Of a stretch of 64,000 bases of DNA, positions 17,420 to 27,548 are shown piece by piece. The position numbers were made by a program, and so were the translations under genes. The notes beneath the pieces are model-generated. The model saw only the letters and a program-made list of their open reading frames with translations, searched no databases and was not told the DNA's origin. Within the stretch, counting starts at the first letter, position 1; every line of letters starts with the position of its first letter. The DNA lies in the NCBI RefSeq assembly GCF_000737785.1, contig NZ_JPRO01000007.1, positions 1 to 64,000 of the forward strand, written 5' to 3'. This stretch comes from Chryseobacterium luteum. GTDB taxonomy: Bacteria > Bacteroidota > Bacteroidia > Flavobacteriales > Weeksellaceae.

Positions 17420-18169
17420 ATGAAAGACGATTTTATTTTCGGGCTGCGTCCCGTAATTGAAGCAATTGAAGCGGGAAAAACGATTGACAAGATATTTGTG
17501 CAGAATGCACTTCAAGGTCCTATTTATGCTGAGCTGAAAACCATTTTAGCCAAAAATAAAATTCGTCCCAACTATGTTCCTATTGAAAAACTGAACCGTT
17601 TTACAAGAAAAAACCACCAGGGTGTAGTTGCTTTTATTTCAGATGTTCCGTTTCACAGAGTGGAGGATCTTGTTCCACAGCTATTCGAAGAAGGAAAAAC
17701 ACCTTTCCTGCTGATCCTGGACAGGCTTACGGATGTGAGAAACTTCGGGGCCATCTGCAGAACGGCAGAATGTGTAGGCGTACATGCCATTATTCTTCCT
17801 GAAAAAGGAGGGGCACCCATCAATTCAGATGCCATCAAAACATCTGCGGGAGCACTTTACAATATCAAGATATGTAAGGAACCGAATCTTGCCCATGCGG
17901 TAGATTTTCTTCAGCAGAGCGGTATTTCCGTATTTGCAGCCACTGAAAAAGCGGAGAAGCTTATCTATGATGTAAGTTTTACAGAGCCCTGCGCAATCGT
18001 AATGGGTAATGAAGAAACTGGAATTTCTAAGGAAGTGATGCATCATTCAGACGAAAAAATAAAGCTTCCTATTGAGGGAAAAACGCAGTCGTTAAACGTT
18101 TCTGTAGCATGCGGAGCGATTTTGTATGAAGCGGTAAGACAGAAAATCGTAGCGGCACCCAATCTTTAA
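17420..18169 (+). CDS. rlmB: 23S rRNA guanosine-2251 2'-O-methyltransferase (RlmB, TrmH family)
   Basis: 249 residues. The N-terminal substrate-binding domain starts DDFIFGLRPVIEAIEAGKTI and the SpoU knot domain follows. Its three motifs are present: LDRLTDVRNFGAICRTAECV (motif 1), IVMGNEETGIS (motif 2) and LPIEGKTQSLNVSVACGAIL (motif 3, with the SAM-binding knot). It methylates the ribose of G2251 in 23S rRNA in the family's characterised members. The length matches RlmB (about 245). Some Bacteroidota paralogues could act on another position. Confidence 0.92.
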   Translation: MKDDFIFGLRPVIEAIEAGKTIDKIFVQNALQGPIYAELKTILAKNKIRPNYVPIEKLNRFTRKNHQGVVAFISDVPFHRVEDLVPQLFEEGKTPFLLILDRLTDVRNFGAICRTAECVGVHAIILPEKGGAPINSDAIKTSAGALYNIKICKEPNLAHAVDFLQQSGISVFAATEKAEKLIYDVSFTEPCAIVMGNEETGISKEVMHHSDEKIKLPIEGKTQSLNVSVACGAILYEAVRQKIVAAPNL

Positions 18170-18267
18170 TCCGCCGGGACATAAGTATTTTATCGTGATG
18201 TTTTGTGGTATCGTTATTGATGCACAGAACGGGAATATCAGTAAAATTTAAACTTAAAAAGAATCAA

Positions 18268-19317
18268 ATGAAAAACGTAGCAGCATTAATGCTTATCTCA
18301 TCCATAGCTCTTGTATCTTGTAAAAAAGAAACGGCAACCATCACTAAAGTAGATCCTAAAACCGGAAAAACAGTGACTGTAGAAGTTCCTGCCGATTCGG
18401 TAGCTAAAGTGTCGGAAAATCCTGCGATCAAAGACTCAGCAGGTATTTTTACACAGACGTTTAAGCTGGAAAAAGGAAAGACCTATCCTCTTACCACGTA
18501 CCAGAGAGATGTAAAAACAATGGAAGATCCTCAGGGGAAAACCATCACAGCAACCAGCGAATCTACGGATGAAATGAATTTCACCGTAAATGACATCAAA
18601 GGTAATGTGTATGATATGACCCTTAATCTTGTGGGTAAAAGAAATTCACAAAGTGCACAGGGCAAAACCGTGATCGTAGATACCAAACTGGCCATTCCGA
18701 AGGAAGATGACCTTAAAATGATCTGGAACATCAACAAAGCGCTTACCGGAAACAAGCTTAACATGAAGATGGATACCAAAGGAAATGTGGTTTCTATTAC
18801 AGGTTTTGACGCTGTTTACACTAAAGTTGCCGCTGCCGTAGGTACTTTAATCAAAGATGCCAATCAGAAAGCAAGCGTGGTAGCCAGTCTTAAGGAAACG
18901 TTCAATGAAAAGGTACTGAAAGACCAGCTTAATAAAAATTTAACGATTATTCCTAAAAAAGGAGTGAAAATCGGTGAAAAATGGACGACTTCTGAAAATG
19001 CCGATGCAAGCGGAAGTGTGAAAGTAACTTCAAACTATATATTGAAAAGTGTAGGAAACGGAACTGCAGAAGTCTCTGTAACAGGAGGAATTCCTAAAAA
19101 GACGGAAAAGAAAACCCAGGGGCCGATCACCCACAGCCTTAGCAGTGAGCTTGACCAGAACGGAACCATTAAGTTTGACCAAAGTACAGGATGGATCACC
19201 AACCAGAATATCGATGTAAAAACAACACAGATTGAGACTATTTCAGACGGAAAACAGTCACAGTCTATGAAAAGCACATCTAAATCTTCTGTCATGGTAA
19301 ACCCTTCTGCAAAATAA
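18268..19317 (+). CDS. Lipoprotein of the DUF6263 type
   Basis: 349 residues from ATG 18268. The upstream ATG at 18205 would put 21 residues before the signal peptide MKNVAALMLISSIALVSCKK, whose lipobox ends in LVSC. The mature part begins with a Lys/Thr-rich segment, then beta-rich repeats (FTQTFKLEKGKTYPLTTYQR, MNFTVNDIKGNVYDMTLNLV) seen in a widespread Bacteroidota lipoprotein family. I know no function for it. Base use is like its neighbours. Confidence 0.65.
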   Translation: MKNVAALMLISSIALVSCKKETATITKVDPKTGKTVTVEVPADSVAKVSENPAIKDSAGIFTQTFKLEKGKTYPLTTYQRDVKTMEDPQGKTITATSESTDEMNFTVNDIKGNVYDMTLNLVGKRNSQSAQGKTVIVDTKLAIPKEDDLKMIWNINKALTGNKLNMKMDTKGNVVSITGFDAVYTKVAAAVGTLIKDANQKASVVASLKETFNEKVLKDQLNKNLTIIPKKGVKIGEKWTTSENADASGSVKVTSNYILKSVGNGTAEVSVTGGIPKKTEKKTQGPITHSLSSELDQNGTIKFDQSTGWITNQNIDVKTTQIETISDGKQSQSMKSTSKSSVMVNPSAK

Positions 19318-19479
19318 TTGAATTAAAGACGTTTTAGAGCCGAAGTGTTTGAGAGTTGGAGCATTTTAGGGTTTGAAGTAGTTACGTATCGTTGACAGCG
19401 GCTATCAGAAAACCATTATAATTTTGAACTTTTACACTCAGAGCTTTAAACCTTAAACTTTGAATTTAAATTAGAAATT

Positions 19480-19707
19480 ATGAAGTACATTCTTGAGTTA
19501 GTACTCTCTGCCATCATTATTTTCTTTGTCTGGAATATCCTGAAAAGGCTTTTTTTCAAGACTTTTTACAGTTACAGGTTTGACAACCATAAGGAAAATA
19601 ATAAGCAGCAGGATCTACACGGCTCGAACAAGAATAAGCAGAACCTCAACTGGGATGCAGAAACAGTTGACTATGAAGAGGTAAAAGAAAGTAAAGACAA
19701 AAGGTAA
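19480..19707 (+). CDS. Small membrane-anchored protein, DUF4834-like
   Basis: 75 residues: an N-terminal membrane helix (ILELVLSAIIIFFVWNILKR) followed by a basic and then acidic cytoplasmic tail ending NWDAETVDYEEVKESKDKR, the usual look of DUF4834 proteins. It lies 31 bp before the YfhO-like gene and is probably its operon partner. The 19318-19479 region before it holds no gene. Confidence 0.65.
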   Translation: MKYILELVLSAIIIFFVWNILKRLFFKTFYSYRFDNHKENNKQQDLHGSNKNKQNLNWDAETVDYEEVKESKDKR

Positions 19708-19738
19708 AAATTCCAAGAAATAAAAGATAATAACCCAC

Positions 19739-22279
19739 ATGGCTAAAAATAAAAACTTAATTTATATTGCAATTTCATTAGTTGTATTTATAGTTTTAGC
19801 ATTTTTATACTCCACCCCTGTTTTTTCAGGGAAACAGCTTTTCCAGCATGATATCGTACAGTACAGAGGAGGCGCAAAAGAGCTTCTGGACTACAGAGCC
19901 GATACCGGAAACGAAACCTACTGGAGTGACTCCATGTTTGGCGGAATGCCCACTTATCAGATGGGAAGCCAGTTCAAAGGTGACATCATCAAAAAGATTG
20001 ACAGCAACCTGAACTTCCTGCCAAGACCGGTTAATTATCTCTTCCTCCTTTTTGCAGGATTTTTCTTCCTTGGCATGGTAGCCGTCAGAAACTGGAAATA
20101 CGCTTTACTGGGCGCCACTTTCTTCGGATTATCCACCTATTTTTATATCATCATTGCGGCAGGACACAACGGTAAAGTCAATACCATTGAGTATTTTGCC
20201 CCGCTTCTTGCCGGGATTATATTAGTTTATATCAGGAAACAGTACATCTGGGGGTTCATTGCAACGACCCTTTTTATGGGGCTTCAGATTGCAGCCAACC
20301 ATCCACAGATGACGTATTACCTGTTTTTGGCTTTAGGATTTTTATTCCTTTCCGAACTGGTAAGAGCGATCCAGAAAAAGATTCCGATGAAACATTTTCT
20401 TATTTCATCAGGAATTATCGCTGCTTCATTCGCAATTGGTGTCGGAATGAATTCCCAAAGAATCATGGCCAATTCCGAATACATCAAAGAAACAGTGCGT
20501 GGAAAGCAGATCCTGACCAATGACAGCCATACTTCAGGAGAATCAGGATTGGATAAAACCAGCATCCTGATGTGGAGCTACGGAAAACTGGAAACTCTGA
20601 ATCTTTTCATTCCAAGGCTGATGGGTGGCGGAAGCCAGGAACCTGAAGCTAAAGAAATGATGAACAGGGTTCAGGAACTTATCCAAGAAAATGTAGGCTC
20701 ACAGGCTGAAATGGACAGAATTTCCAAAGGCTTCAACGGGGTTACCTACTGGGGAGACCAGCCGGGAACTTCAGGCCCTGCCTACCAGGGAGCCGTGGTA
20801 TGTTTCCTTGCCTTATTAGGATTCTTCTTTGCATGGAAAAAATACCGTTACTGGATCCTCGGAGCATCCATTCTGACCGTTTTACTGGCCTGGGGAAGCA
20901 ACTTTATGCCGCTGTCTGACTTCTTTATCGACTACGTTCCTTTTTACAGTAAATTCAGAGCACCATCGTCTATATTAGTGGTTGTGGAATTATTATTCCC
21001 ACTGATTGCTATTATCGGGATCTACAGGTTCTTTACTGATGAAAAATTAACAGAAGAATACAAAAAGAAAATCCTTATGTATGTAAGCGGCGGAACATTA
21101 GGACTGCTTCTTATCCTTCTTCTTTTTGGAAAATCACTTCTTGGTTTTTATACGGATGGAGAGAAAACATATTTCCCGCCTTTCCTGTTGGATTATCTGG
21201 CTGATGAGAGATTCAAATTATTCAGAATTGATGCTATAAAAGCATTGATCTATGTGGCTATAACAGCAGCAGTTCTTTTCATGACCATGAAGAAGAAACT
21301 GAGCCAGAATATGGCTTTGATCATCATTGGAGCAGTGAGTTTATTTGATCTTTGGACGGTAAACAAACGTTACCTGAATGATGAGAATTATGTAGACAAA
21401 GTATTTGCTGAAAATCCATTCCAGACGGAGAGTTCAGATCTTCTGGCTGAAAAAGTTCAGGGGAATCCTAATTTAGAATCTATTCTCGCCAATGTCAACG
21501 TTAATAAAACGCTTGAAACTATTGCTGAGAGAGACAAAACCCATTACAGAATTTTCAATAATATCTTAGGAACATTCAGTGAGACCAACACCTCATATTT
21601 CAAATCTTCAATCGGAGGCTACCATGCCGTAAAGCTGAGAAGATATGATGACGTGATCAATGAATATTTCCAGGTCATGGACTCTGTAAAAGTACCGAAT
21701 ATCCTTAATCTTCTGAACGCAAAATACTGGGTAATGGGAGGTCCGGAAAAGCCTCAGGCAATGCCTAATCCTAAAGCCAACGGAAACGCATGGTTTGTAG
21801 GCGATTTGAAATTCGTGAACACTCCTGATGAAGAAATCAAAGCTATCGGGGTAATCGACAGTAAGAAAACAGCTGTCATCGCATCATCAGACAAATCTTA
21901 CTTCAGCGGTAAGCCTGTTCAGGCAGATTCTGCGGCATTTATCAATCTGACGAAATATCAGCCGAATGAACTGGAATTCAAATCTCAGTCGAAAACACCC
22001 CAGCTGGCTGTATTCTCTGAGATCTACTATCCTCATGGCTGGAAAATGTTTGTGGATGAAAAAGAGGTTCCATACATCAAAGCAGATTACCTTCTTCGTG
22101 CTGTACATGTTCCTGCCGGGAACCACAATATCAGAATGGTCTTTGAACCTGAAGTGATTGAAAAAGGTAAATGGCTGTCGCTGTTATGCTTCGGATTGTT
22201 TATCGCGCTGAGTGCATTCGGGATCTTCTGGATGAATAAAAATAAGAAAAAGGAACAGCTTGTTGAAAAAACTGTTTAA
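19739..22279 (+). CDS. YfhO-like multi-pass membrane protein
   Basis: 846 residues with about 13 membrane helices. It begins KNLIYIAISLVVFIVLAFLY, and the family N-terminal loop follows (FQHDIVQYRGGAKELLDYRA, then YWSDSMFGGMPTYQMG). Loops with the W-G-x-x-P-G pattern (TYWGDQPGTSGPAYQG) and the C-terminal extracytoplasmic domain (FSEIYYPHGWKMFVDEKEVP, VHVPAGNHNIRMVFEPEVIE) match YfhO-type proteins. These resemble oligosaccharide or wall-polymer glycosyltransferases of the GT-C type. The next gene is a glycosyltransferase 26 bp away, so both likely act on a surface glycan. Confidence 0.8.
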   Translation: MAKNKNLIYIAISLVVFIVLAFLYSTPVFSGKQLFQHDIVQYRGGAKELLDYRADTGNETYWSDSMFGGMPTYQMGSQFKGDIIKKIDSNLNFLPRPVNYLFLLFAGFFFLGMVAVRNWKYALLGATFFGLSTYFYIIIAAGHNGKVNTIEYFAPLLAGIILVYIRKQYIWGFIATTLFMGLQIAANHPQMTYYLFLALGFLFLSELVRAIQKKIPMKHFLISSGIIAASFAIGVGMNSQRIMANSEYIKETVRGKQILTNDSHTSGESGLDKTSILMWSYGKLETLNLFIPRLMGGGSQEPEAKEMMNRVQELIQENVGSQAEMDRISKGFNGVTYWGDQPGTSGPAYQGAVVCFLALLGFFFAWKKYRYWILGASILTVLLAWGSNFMPLSDFFIDYVPFYSKFRAPSSILVVVELLFPLIAIIGIYRFFTDEKLTEEYKKKILMYVSGGTLGLLLILLLFGKSLLGFYTDGEKTYFPPFLLDYLADERFKLFRIDAIKALIYVAITAAVLFMTMKKKLSQNMALIIIGAVSLFDLWTVNKRYLNDENYVDKVFAENPFQTESSDLLAEKVQGNPNLESILANVNVNKTLETIAERDKTHYRIFNNILGTFSETNTSYFKSSIGGYHAVKLRRYDDVINEYFQVMDSVKVPNILNLLNAKYWVMGGPEKPQAMPNPKANGNAWFVGDLKFVNTPDEEIKAIGVIDSKKTAVIASSDKSYFSGKPVQADSAAFINLTKYQPNELEFKSQSKTPQLAVFSEIYYPHGWKMFVDEKEVPYIKADYLLRAVHVPAGNHNIRMVFEPEVIEKGKWLSLLCFGLFIALSAFGIFWMNKNKKKEQLVEKTV

Positions 22280-22305
22280 CGTTTAAAGTTTATTGTTCAA
22301 GGTTA

Positions 22306-23604
22306 ATGGAACAAAAAAAAATACTGATCATCACCTATTACTGGCCTCCTGCGGGAGGTCCTGGTGTTCAAAGATGGCTGAAGTTTGCAAAATATCTGCC
22401 GGAATCCGGCTGGAACCCCGTGATCTATACCCCGGAAAATCCAAACTATCCCCTACTCGATGAAAGTCTTTTAAAAGACGTTCCGCAAAATATAGAGATC
22501 ATAAAAACCAAAATCTGGGAACCCTATCAGCTGGCTGAAAAGCTGAATAAAAGCAATAAAAAGTTCAAAGCCGGACAGTTTGATGTCGGCAAAAACCAAA
22601 GCTGGAAATCCAGGCTTTCGATCTGGGTGAGGGGAAATTTCTTTATTCCGGATGCAAGGGTATTCTGGGTAAAGCCTTCCATCAAATTCTTAGAACAGTA
22701 TTTAAAAGAAAATAAAATAGATGTGGTGGTCACTTCGGGGCCGCCCCACTCTCTTCATATGATCGGGCTGGGACTTAAAAAGAAATTTCCTGACCTGAAA
22801 TGGGTTGCCGACTTCCGTGATCCGTGGACCGAAATTTCTTATTACAAACATTTAAAGCTTACCAAAAACTCGGACAGGAAGCACAGACAGCTTGAAAGTG
22901 CTGTTTTTAAAACGGCTGATGTAACGTTGGCGACAAGCTATACGGATGCCGAAAATTTCAGGAAAGCAGGAGCCAATGCCGTTTGCATCACAAATGGATT
23001 TGATGAAAGTGACTCTTCGGCTCCACTCAGGAAGGCAGAACAAAAGCCACAAACAACCTTTATTTTAAGTTATATTGGTGTTCTTGAGCAGCTAAGGAAT
23101 CCTGAAAATCTTTGGAAGGTCCTTGATGAATTAGTGAAGGAAAATAAAAAGTTTGCAGATAATTTCACCCTGAAATTTGCGGGAAGGATTGATGATAAGA
23201 TTCTTCAATCCATAGAAAATTCAAGCCTGAAAAATCATATCCTGAATCTGGGTTATATTTCTCATGACAAAGCCGTTGAAGAAATGGCAAATTCAAATCT
23301 TTTACTGATCACCAATTTCCCGAATGAATCTTCTAAAGGAATTATTCCCGGAAAAATATTTGAATATCTGGCTACAGGAAAGCAGATCATTTCTTTTGGT
23401 CCGCATGAAGCTGATGTTTCAAGGATACTTGCAGAAACAGGTGCGGGAAAACATTTCAGCTACGAAGATACAGCAACAGTTAAGGATTTCATCCTTGAAA
23501 AATATAAGTTCTGGGAAAAAGGAAATATTCCTGAAAATACCCGGGATATTAAACAGTTCTCAAGAAAAAATTTGACTAAAAAACTTGTTGAAATTCTAGG
23601 TTAA
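22306..23604 (+). CDS. Glycosyltransferase, GT4-like
   Basis: 432 residues with two Rossmann halves. The N-terminal one starts KKILIITYYWPPAGGPGVQR (the G-G-P-G-V-x-R donor-loop pattern) and the C-terminal half carries FPNESSKGIIPGKIFEYLAT, the E-x7-E-type signature of GT4 enzymes. It should transfer a sugar from an activated donor to a surface glycan or lipid. It starts 26 bp after the YfhO-like gene, which suggests a joint function. Confidence 0.83.
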   Translation: MEQKKILIITYYWPPAGGPGVQRWLKFAKYLPESGWNPVIYTPENPNYPLLDESLLKDVPQNIEIIKTKIWEPYQLAEKLNKSNKKFKAGQFDVGKNQSWKSRLSIWVRGNFFIPDARVFWVKPSIKFLEQYLKENKIDVVVTSGPPHSLHMIGLGLKKKFPDLKWVADFRDPWTEISYYKHLKLTKNSDRKHRQLESAVFKTADVTLATSYTDAENFRKAGANAVCITNGFDESDSSAPLRKAEQKPQTTFILSYIGVLEQLRNPENLWKVLDELVKENKKFADNFTLKFAGRIDDKILQSIENSSLKNHILNLGYISHDKAVEEMANSNLLLITNFPNESSKGIIPGKIFEYLATGKQIISFGPHEADVSRILAETGAGKHFSYEDTATVKDFILEKYKFWEKGNIPENTRDIKQFSRKNLTKKLVEILG

Positions 23605-23606
23605 AC

Positions 23607-23647
23607 TAAAAAAATTCTTGTCAAGGTTTTTAAACATTGACAAGAAT
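23607..23647 (-). terminator. Terminator for the minus-strand lipoprotein gene
   Basis: ATTCTTGTCAA (23614-23624) pairs perfectly with TTGACAAGAAT (23637-23647). Read on the minus strand, the stem is followed by seven T, which fits termination of the 24305-23661 gene. It lies between convergent genes. Confidence 0.82.
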
Positions 23648-23660
23648 AAGAAGTTCAGGA

Positions 23661-24305
23661 TTAAATCGTCCACTGGTCATTGACAACAGCCACCAGATAC
23701 TGTTTACCCTGAAATTCTTCAAAAACAAAACGGATAGTTTTCCAATCCATTTCGCCGTCTTTTCCGGTGCCTTTTATATAATTTTCGGTGAAGTCCTGGC
23801 CAGGATATATTTTCTTTAGATTATTAAGGGAATTTCCTCCGGCAATGAATTTATTTAACGAATACTGTGACGCTGTAAAGTCCCTGGAGAAAACCCATTT
23901 CGTTAAATAATCATTGATCGTTGCTTTATACGGATCTCCGGAACCATCCTGTGCTCCCCATGTATACACCGTTTTTGTAAATAGGTATTTTTCAAAATCA
24001 GCTTTGGAAAAATGCATATCCTCTTTCGGGTCTACAAATCCGTACATCGAGAAAGTAATTCCTTTTTCCGGATGAATAAATGATGCAAAAGTCTTATAAT
24101 CTTTGCTCTTTAAAGCCTGTAGGATTTTGTCATTAGCTGTTTTTACAGCTACCTCATCCGTTTTTTTCTTCTGTGCTACCGTCTCAATGCTTTTCTCCTT
24201 TACCTGCGCCATAGAATCTATGATGTTGGGAACAGGTTTTTCCGGGGTTTTCTTACAGGCCGTTAGCAACGTTAATGCTATTAGTGGAATGATCAGCTTT
24301 TTCAT
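23661..24305 (-). CDS. Lipoprotein, NTF2-like or similar, unknown function
   Basis: 214 residues from ATG 24305 (MKKLIIPLIALTLLTACKK; lipobox LTAC). An in-frame ATG at 24314 adds three residues. After the lipobox comes a charged coil (VKEKSIETVAQKKKTDEVAV) and then a domain reading ILQALKSKDYKTFASFIHPE, common in small exported beta-helical domains of Bacteroidota. No catalytic motif is seen. It is convergent with the glycosyltransferase gene and ends at a good terminator. Confidence 0.6.
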   Translation of the reverse strand: MKKLIIPLIALTLLTACKKTPEKPVPNIIDSMAQVKEKSIETVAQKKKTDEVAVKTANDKILQALKSKDYKTFASFIHPEKGITFSMYGFVDPKEDMHFSKADFEKYLFTKTVYTWGAQDGSGDPYKATINDYLTKWVFSRDFTASQYSLNKFIAGGNSLNNLKKIYPGQDFTENYIKGTGKDGEMDWKTIRFVFEEFQGKQYLVAVVNDQWTI

Positions 24306-24421
24306 CTTTATCATTTTTAATTTAAAAGAGCACCAAAACCGGTGCCAACACCATACCGCTGATAGATAACTTCTGTTGTCAGTTTTCCTATTAATAGAGT
24401 GGTTTTAAGTAAATTTGTATT

Positions 24422-25390
24422 ATGGAAATCTTAGACATCCTTATCATCGGAGGAGGCCCCATTGGCCTTAACTGTGCTCTTGAGGCTCAGAAAAACAACC
24501 TGACCTATCTGGTCATAGAAAAAGGAACCATCGTCAATTCCTTATACAATTACCCTTTGTATATGCGCTTTTTCTCCTCGGCGGAAAAACTGGAAATAGA
24601 TGGTATTCCCTTCCTATCCGCAGCTCCCAAACCGGGAAGGCAGGATGCCCTGGAATACTATCAGGGAATTGCCAGACACAGGGAAATCAATATAAACCTT
24701 TATGAAAAAGTTCTTCAGGTTTCCAGAACCGGAGCTGTTTTTGACATTGAAACCTCAAAAGGAGCTTATAAGGCCAAGAATGTCATTATTTCCACAGGAT
24801 TTTATGATATCCCAAACCTGATGAATATTCCTGGAGAAAATCTTCCGAAGGTGAAACATTATTATACGGAACCCTACCCTTATGCAAAACAGAAAGTAGT
24901 GGTGATAGGATCCAGTAATTCAGCAGTGGATGCAGCCCTGGAAACCTACAGGAAAGGAGCTGATGTAACGATGATCATCCGCCAGTCTGCCATCTCGGAA
25001 AGTGTGAAATACTGGGTAAAACCGGACATCGAAAACAGAATTGCGGAAGGAAGCATCAAAGCTTATTTTAATGCAGAAGCAGCAGAGATTACAGAAAATT
25101 CTGTCATTTTTAAAGATAAAAACGGGCAGATCAGCGAAATCGAAAATGATTTTGTTCTTGCCTTAACCGGGTATCTTCCCGATTTTGATTTTTTAAGAAA
25201 TTCCGGAATAGAGCTGCAGGGCGACTGCCTGAATCCTCTTTATCATCCTGAAACCATGGAAACCAATGTTCCGGATTTGTATCTTGCAGGGGTTGTCTGC
25301 GGAGGAAAGGATACGCATCTTTGGTTTATTGAGAATTCACGCGTTCATGCAGAGATGATTGTTGGAAATATACTTTCTAAGAATAATTAA
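24422..25390 (+). CDS. ypdA: YpdA-family FAD/NAD(P) oxidoreductase (putative bacillithiol disulfide reductase)
   Basis: 322 residues with two dinucleotide-binding motifs: DILIIGGGPIGLNCALEAQK at the N-terminus (FAD) and KVVVIGSSNSAVDAALETYR in the middle (NADPH). The segment YPLYMRFFSSAEKLEIDGIP is typical of YpdA. Members of this family reduce bacillithiol disulfide in Firmicutes, and a similar role is assumed in Bacteroidota. A TAAATTTG box ends 5 bases before the ATG; with no matching upstream box it is not listed as a promoter. Confidence 0.8.
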   Translation: MEILDILIIGGGPIGLNCALEAQKNNLTYLVIEKGTIVNSLYNYPLYMRFFSSAEKLEIDGIPFLSAAPKPGRQDALEYYQGIARHREININLYEKVLQVSRTGAVFDIETSKGAYKAKNVIISTGFYDIPNLMNIPGENLPKVKHYYTEPYPYAKQKVVVIGSSNSAVDAALETYRKGADVTMIIRQSAISESVKYWVKPDIENRIAEGSIKAYFNAEAAEITENSVIFKDKNGQISEIENDFVLALTGYLPDFDFLRNSGIELQGDCLNPLYHPETMETNVPDLYLAGVVCGGKDTHLWFIENSRVHAEMIVGNILSKNN

Positions 25391-25455
25391 TGATGCCTCT
25401 CTGCGGTTTTTAAATTTTGAATTCAATTTGCATATTCTGATGTAATTACAATCTG

Positions 25456-27486
25456 CTAAAATTCAACGCCGGCTCCGAAGATAAAGTTCCTTTTTGCAGC
25501 AGGATTATAGAAACGGTTTCCAAAGGCATTGATATCAAATCCGGCAACGTAATCTGTATTGTAAAGGTTCTGAACCTGCAGATGTACATTCAGTTTTGCC
25601 CTATCCATCTGTATTGGAAATCCGAATCGGATATTTCCTGTCAGACTTGGTTTTGACCAGACAGAATTGGCATCATTCAGGGGTATTTTTGAGATATAAT
25701 AATGAGAATAGTCTACAGTAAGCTTTTTAAAAAAAACAAAACTGAACAAACTGTTTACCGTTGTGTCCGGTACTCCTGTAACCTCATTTCCTGAAAAATC
25801 ATTTTCCAGCTGTTTGTAATTTCTGAATTTAAAATCATAGAAGCTGCCTGAAAACCGAAACCTGAAGCTGTTGAATATTTCATTTTTAAGATTAAAATTT
25901 TTAGATTCTAAAAGAATTTCCACTCCTTTCTGGGTGATACTCCCCTGATTGGCAAAATATTCCTGCCCACCTTCATTTTGCCTTCGTACAATGGCATCTT
26001 TCATCCTGAAATCAAAATAACTTCCTTCAATAAAAATAACATTTCCAAACTGCTTTCTGAAACCAATCTCTTTGTTCCAGCCGTATTCAGGAACAAGATT
26101 AAAATTAAACTCCTGGTTGGAAGACCGGATTTCTTCACTTGTAGGAGCTGAATTTCCTTTTCCTATTTTCCCTCTTATGGACAACCCTTTTCCCAGCAGA
26201 TAAGTAATTCCAAGATTCGGAAGCCATTGTTCTTTAAATTTCAAACGACCCACTTCTGAAGCCGGATACATTCTCTCCCATTCGTAGGAATTTGAATTTA
26301 AGCTGATCGAAATATCGGTAAAAAGCTTTTCATTAAAATTCAGTTTTTGGGATAGAAAATAAAAGCCGGACTTATTTTTTAACTGATCAAAATTCTGAGG
26401 ACCACCCGGTATGCCTTTATTGTTATTGTAATTTTTTACCAGAATATTTTGATTTCCGCCCTCAAAGCCTAACCTTAACGCTAAGGATATTTTGTTCCAG
26501 TTTTTTTCATAATTAAAATGGGTCCTCAATGCCAAATTCCTTTCAAATCTGTTTTCAAAATTTGTGATGAAAGGATTTTTAAAATCCACATAGGAACCCT
26601 GTACTAAAATAAAGTGTGAAAAACCTGAGTTAATAGCAGTCTCATGTGAAATTCCGGCTAAAATCATTTTATTGCGGATGCCTGCATTCTGTTCTTTTGC
26701 ACTCAAAAGTCCGCCGCCAGCTGGTCTTGCCTGTTTCCTGTCAGATTCCATCTGTTGCAGGGTGAGTCCGCCGGGGGTTTCATAATCCAGATCAGAAAGT
26801 AATAATACAGCATTCAGTGAAGCCCTGGAAGCATAGTTAAAATGGTCTTTAAGATAGATTTGCTGTCTCTTTACGGCCGACTGCTCACGGTAAGAGTCTG
26901 TCCGGTAATAATTTTGAAAAAACTCAAAGAAGTGTTTTCCTTTCTGGCGGGCAATATCAAAATTCTGTTCAAAAATCCCGTAACTTCCTATAGAAATTCC
27001 GCCAGACAGATGATCTGACTTTCTGGTTTGCAAAAGTATTGTTCCACCAGTTACAGCACCGTAATCTCCACTTTCCGGACCTTTATAGATCTCCATCCTG
27101 TCGATAAGTTTTGGAGATATGATATTAAAATAAGTATTCCCGGAAGCATCCGACAAAATGAAATCATCCAGATAGACTTTGATATTCCGTACGCCAAAAG
27201 GAGATCTCAGGGTACTTCCACGGATGGATATCCTGTAGCTGGCCGGAGAACGCTCTTCCATTCTGGTTCCTGCAATTTGATTGACAGCTTCCATAAGCCT
27301 TTCCGGAGGATTCTGCTCCAGAAGATTTTCAGAAATAACGGCAACCGATTTTGTAGATGTCATCAGGAGAGCCGGTTTCTTATAAGCATCAATTTTCACC
27401 TCAGATATCAGAACAGCAGTATCCTTTTTCTGCGAAAAGAAAAACGACACGGTGAGAATAAAGAAGAATGCTAATAATCTCGTCAT
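25456..27486 (-). CDS. TonB-dependent outer-membrane receptor
   Basis: 676 residues from ATG 27486 (a GTG one codon earlier is less likely). Signal peptide MTRLLAFFFILTVSFFFSQ. The plug domain is visible (YRISIRGSTLRSPFGVRNIK, then MEIYKGPESGDYGAVTGGTI), followed by a 22-strand-type barrel and a C-terminal ...NFIFGAGVEF. It imports a large ligand such as a siderophore, metal complex or glycan using TonB energy. No carboxypeptidase-like N-terminal domain and no SusD partner are present, so a metal or vitamin cargo is more likely than a polysaccharide. A minus-strand box TAGCTTTG at 27499-27492 sits just before the start. Confidence 0.88.
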   Translation of the reverse strand: MTRLLAFFFILTVSFFFSQKKDTAVLISEVKIDAYKKPALLMTSTKSVAVISENLLEQNPPERLMEAVNQIAGTRMEERSPASYRISIRGSTLRSPFGVRNIKVYLDDFILSDASGNTYFNIISPKLIDRMEIYKGPESGDYGAVTGGTILLQTRKSDHLSGGISIGSYGIFEQNFDIARQKGKHFFEFFQNYYRTDSYREQSAVKRQQIYLKDHFNYASRASLNAVLLLSDLDYETPGGLTLQQMESDRKQARPAGGGLLSAKEQNAGIRNKMILAGISHETAINSGFSHFILVQGSYVDFKNPFITNFENRFERNLALRTHFNYEKNWNKISLALRLGFEGGNQNILVKNYNNNKGIPGGPQNFDQLKNKSGFYFLSQKLNFNEKLFTDISISLNSNSYEWERMYPASEVGRLKFKEQWLPNLGITYLLGKGLSIRGKIGKGNSAPTSEEIRSSNQEFNFNLVPEYGWNKEIGFRKQFGNVIFIEGSYFDFRMKDAIVRRQNEGGQEYFANQGSITQKGVEILLESKNFNLKNEIFNSFRFRFSGSFYDFKFRNYKQLENDFSGNEVTGVPDTTVNSLFSFVFFKKLTVDYSHYYISKIPLNDANSVWSKPSLTGNIRFGFPIQMDRAKLNVHLQVQNLYNTDYVAGFDINAFGNRFYNPAAKRNFIFGAGVEF

Positions 27487-27548
27487 CACAACAAAGCTAG
27501 CAAAGTTTTATTGTATTTTTTATGGGTAATCTAAAAAACACGCGGCAT

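Noticed and set aside
24410..24417. TAAATTTG box as a promoter for ypdA
   Set aside because: It ends five bases before the ATG and has no partner TTG box; similar boxes arise by chance in this AT-rich DNA.
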